Shown here in pieces: positions 62,772 to 64,000 of a DNA stretch of 64,000 bases. Below the pieces are notes generated by a model. That model was not told the DNA's origin. It saw only the letters and a program-made list of their open reading frames with translations, and ran no database searches. The translations under genes were made by a program, and so were the position numbers. Positions within the stretch are counted from its first letter, which is position 1, and each line of letters opens with the position of its first letter. This DNA comes from Variovorax sp. Root318D1 (GTDB lineage Bacteria > Pseudomonadota > Gammaproteobacteria > Burkholderiales > Burkholderiaceae_C), in the NCBI RefSeq assembly GCF_001424835.1, contig NZ_LMCQ01000025.1, forward strand, positions 62,001-126,000, written 5' to 3'.

Positions 62772-64000
62772 TCAGCCGCCGGGGCGGACCATCTTGCAGT
62801 CGGTGCCCTGGGCCAGCTCGTTCCCGGTATAGACCGCGTCGGTGCGGAAGCCATAGTTGGTGCCTTCCCAACCCGACTTGACACTCTTGCCATCGACCGG
62901 CGCGATCGTGTTGACCACCTGCGGCAACAGCAGCTGGTGGTCCTCGGCGCGCATGCGGATGGGCCCCACTACCGAATCGAAGGTCATGTCTTCGAGTGCG
63001 GTGGCCACCTTCACCGTGTCGGTGCTGCCGGCCTTGTTGATGGCGGCGGCCAGCAGGCGCGGCGTGAAGTCGATGCGCGGCGACAGGAAATCCTTGCCCG
63101 TCTTGGCCTTGTAGGTCTTGGCGAGCGCATCGACCCGCGGCGTGTCGGCCTGGCCCGGATGCCATTCGGCAACCCAGGTCAGCTGCCCCAGCTTGGCCTG
63201 CGACACCGCCAGCACCGTGCCGGGCACCGAGCCCGCGCTGTGGTTGAAGTAGCGCAGGTTGTAGCCCGCATCGCCCGCGGCCTTGAGAAGCAGGGTCATG
63301 TCCTGCCCCCAGTTGCCGGTAATGACCGAGTCGGCCCCGCTTTGCTTGATGTTCGCGATGTAGGGCGAGAAGTCTTTCACGCGGCCGATGGGGTGCAGTG
63401 TTTCGCCGACGAACTGCACGTCGGGCCGCGCGAGGCCCACGAGCTGGCGCCCGTAGCTCGCCCATTGCTTGCCGTGGGCATAGTCCTGGTTCAGCAGGTA
63501 GACCTTCTTCACGTCGGGCGTCTTCTTGATGTAGTTGGCCAGCGCCTTCATCTTCATCGCAGTATTGGCCTCGGTCTGGAAGTGCCAGAAGCTGCAGGTC
63601 TTGCCCGTCATCTCGGGGTCGATCGAGGAGTGGTTCAGTACGATCAGCTCCTTGCCCGGATTGCGCTGGTTCCAGCGCGCCACCGACTGCACGAGCGCGG
63701 TGACCACCGACGAGCCTGAGCCGCCCGTGACGATGGCCTTGGCGCCCTGGTCGATGGCCGCCTGCAGCGCGCTCTGGCTTTCCTGCGCCGAGAGCTTGCT
63801 GTCGAACTGCAGCAGCTGCAGCTTGGTGCCGCCGAGCACGCCGCCCTTGGCGTTGATCTCCTCGATGGCGTATTGCACGTGCATGAGCATCAGTTCGCCC
63901 ACGTTCGCGAAAGGGCCTGACAACGGGTCGATATAGGCGATCTTGTAGGTTGACTGCTGGGCCTGTGCTGCGCCGGAAAGGGCCAGCAGCGAGGCGAGGG
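62772..64000 (-). CDS. Branched-chain amino acid-type ABC substrate-binding protein (partial, N-terminus outside window)
   Basis: Periplasmic binding protein of the LivJ type (about 409 residues visible). The window edge cuts the signal peptide, which ends near LSGAAQAQQS; the mature protein begins YKIAYIDPLSGPFANVGELM. Peripla_BP_6 segments: IVTGGSGSSVVTALVQ, FHFQTEANTAMKMKALANYI-like (FWHFQTEANTAMKMKAL) and NWGQDMTLLLKAAGDAGY. The ligand is unknown; neighbours suggest a hydrophobic or aromatic compound. Ends 122 bases upstream of the P450 start. Confidence 0.9.
   Translation of the reverse strand, partial: LASLLALSGAAQAQQSTYKIAYIDPLSGPFANVGELMLMHVQYAIEEINAKGGVLGGTKLQLLQFDSKLSAQESQSALQAAIDQGAKAIVTGGSGSSVVTALVQSVARWNQRNPGKELIVLNHSSIDPEMTGKTCSFWHFQTEANTAMKMKALANYIKKTPDVKKVYLLNQDYAHGKQWASYGRQLVGLARPDVQFVGETLHPIGRVKDFSPYIANIKQSGADSVITGNWGQDMTLLLKAAGDAGYNLRYFNHSAGSVPGTVLAVSQAKLGQLTWVAEWHPGQADTPRVDALAKTYKAKTGKDFLSPRIDFTPRLLAAAINKAGSTDTVKVATALEDMTFDSVVGPIRMRAEDHQLLLPQVVNTIAPVDGKSVKSGWEGTNYGFRTDAVYTGNELAQGTDCKMVRPGG

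Noticed and set aside
62650..63465. N-terminal extension of the P450 fusion into the ABC binding-protein gene
   Set aside because: The extension overlaps a well-supported binding protein in another frame and is not P450-like; the P450 begins with the typical MAGKNSLHPIPHP region.

Overview
The window is high-GC proteobacterial DNA. Gene content and protein sequences point to a Burkholderiales chromosome, most likely Comamonadaceae of the Variovorax type. Support includes a rut operon with rutR, a putR-like/putA pair, a pilT-pilU pair, a yraN-diaA-dolP block, phasins beside a wax ester synthase, and a self-sufficient P450. The genus is inferred, not shown. Both edges cut through genes.

Layout. 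(1) 1-11142, pyrimidine catabolism. A minus-strand operon encodes a 2-oxoglutarate/Fe(II)-type oxygenase, a VOC protein and a BMP-family ABC importer. Next come plus-strand rutR and a minus-strand rutABCDEF operon. Two near-identical RutR-type operators, 5703-5720 and 11126-11142, sit in front of the two operons, so the oxygenase/VOC/importer operon looks like part of the RutR regulon. No RutG permease is present; the ABC importer may replace it. (2) 11242-13991: a SnoaL-like protein, a YheT-type hydrolase, an uncharacterised conserved protein and a membrane-anchored cytochrome c. (3) 14107-20872: an RND tripartite efflux operon, its divergent AcrR/TtgR-type repressor and an AcrR-like operator.

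(4) 20916-36131: tRNA-Arg(CCG) followed by a lower-GC defence island. The island begins with an IS91-type transposase remnant carrying a short palindromic insertion. It continues with a type I restriction-modification operon hsdR-hsdS-prrC-hsdM, in which a PrrC-like anticodon nuclease lies between the specificity and modification genes. On the other strand are an intact DUF262/DUF1524 (GmrSD-like) protein and an intact UvrD-like helicase. They are interleaved with fragments that look like the remains of a type III-like system: a PLD-helicase N-terminus joined to a DUF4391 C-terminus, a Mod N-terminus and a Res N-terminus. An IstA-like fragment and about 1.1 kb of unassigned sequence complete the island.

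(5) 36132-41419: LysR/azoreductase pair, a glutathione S-transferase, then the conserved rsmI | yraN-diaA-dolP block. (6) 41466-44622: a 3-hydroxyisobutyrate-dehydrogenase-like enzyme and the twitching ATPases pilU and pilT. (7) 44674-54790: yggS, an Lrp-type regulator divergent from putA, a glutamate dehydrogenase, a small P-loop kinase, a DUF2242 lipoprotein, arginase and a prolyl oligopeptidase; proline, glutamate and arginine catabolism are grouped here. (8) 54967-59414: a wax ester synthase/DGAT with a histone-like Ala/Lys/Pro tail, two granule-protein (phasin-like) genes, a TetR regulator and a lipase-fold hydrolase; this looks like a storage-lipid/PHA cluster. (9) 59431-64000: a CYP102-type P450-reductase fusion and a branched-chain-type ABC binding protein cut by the window end.
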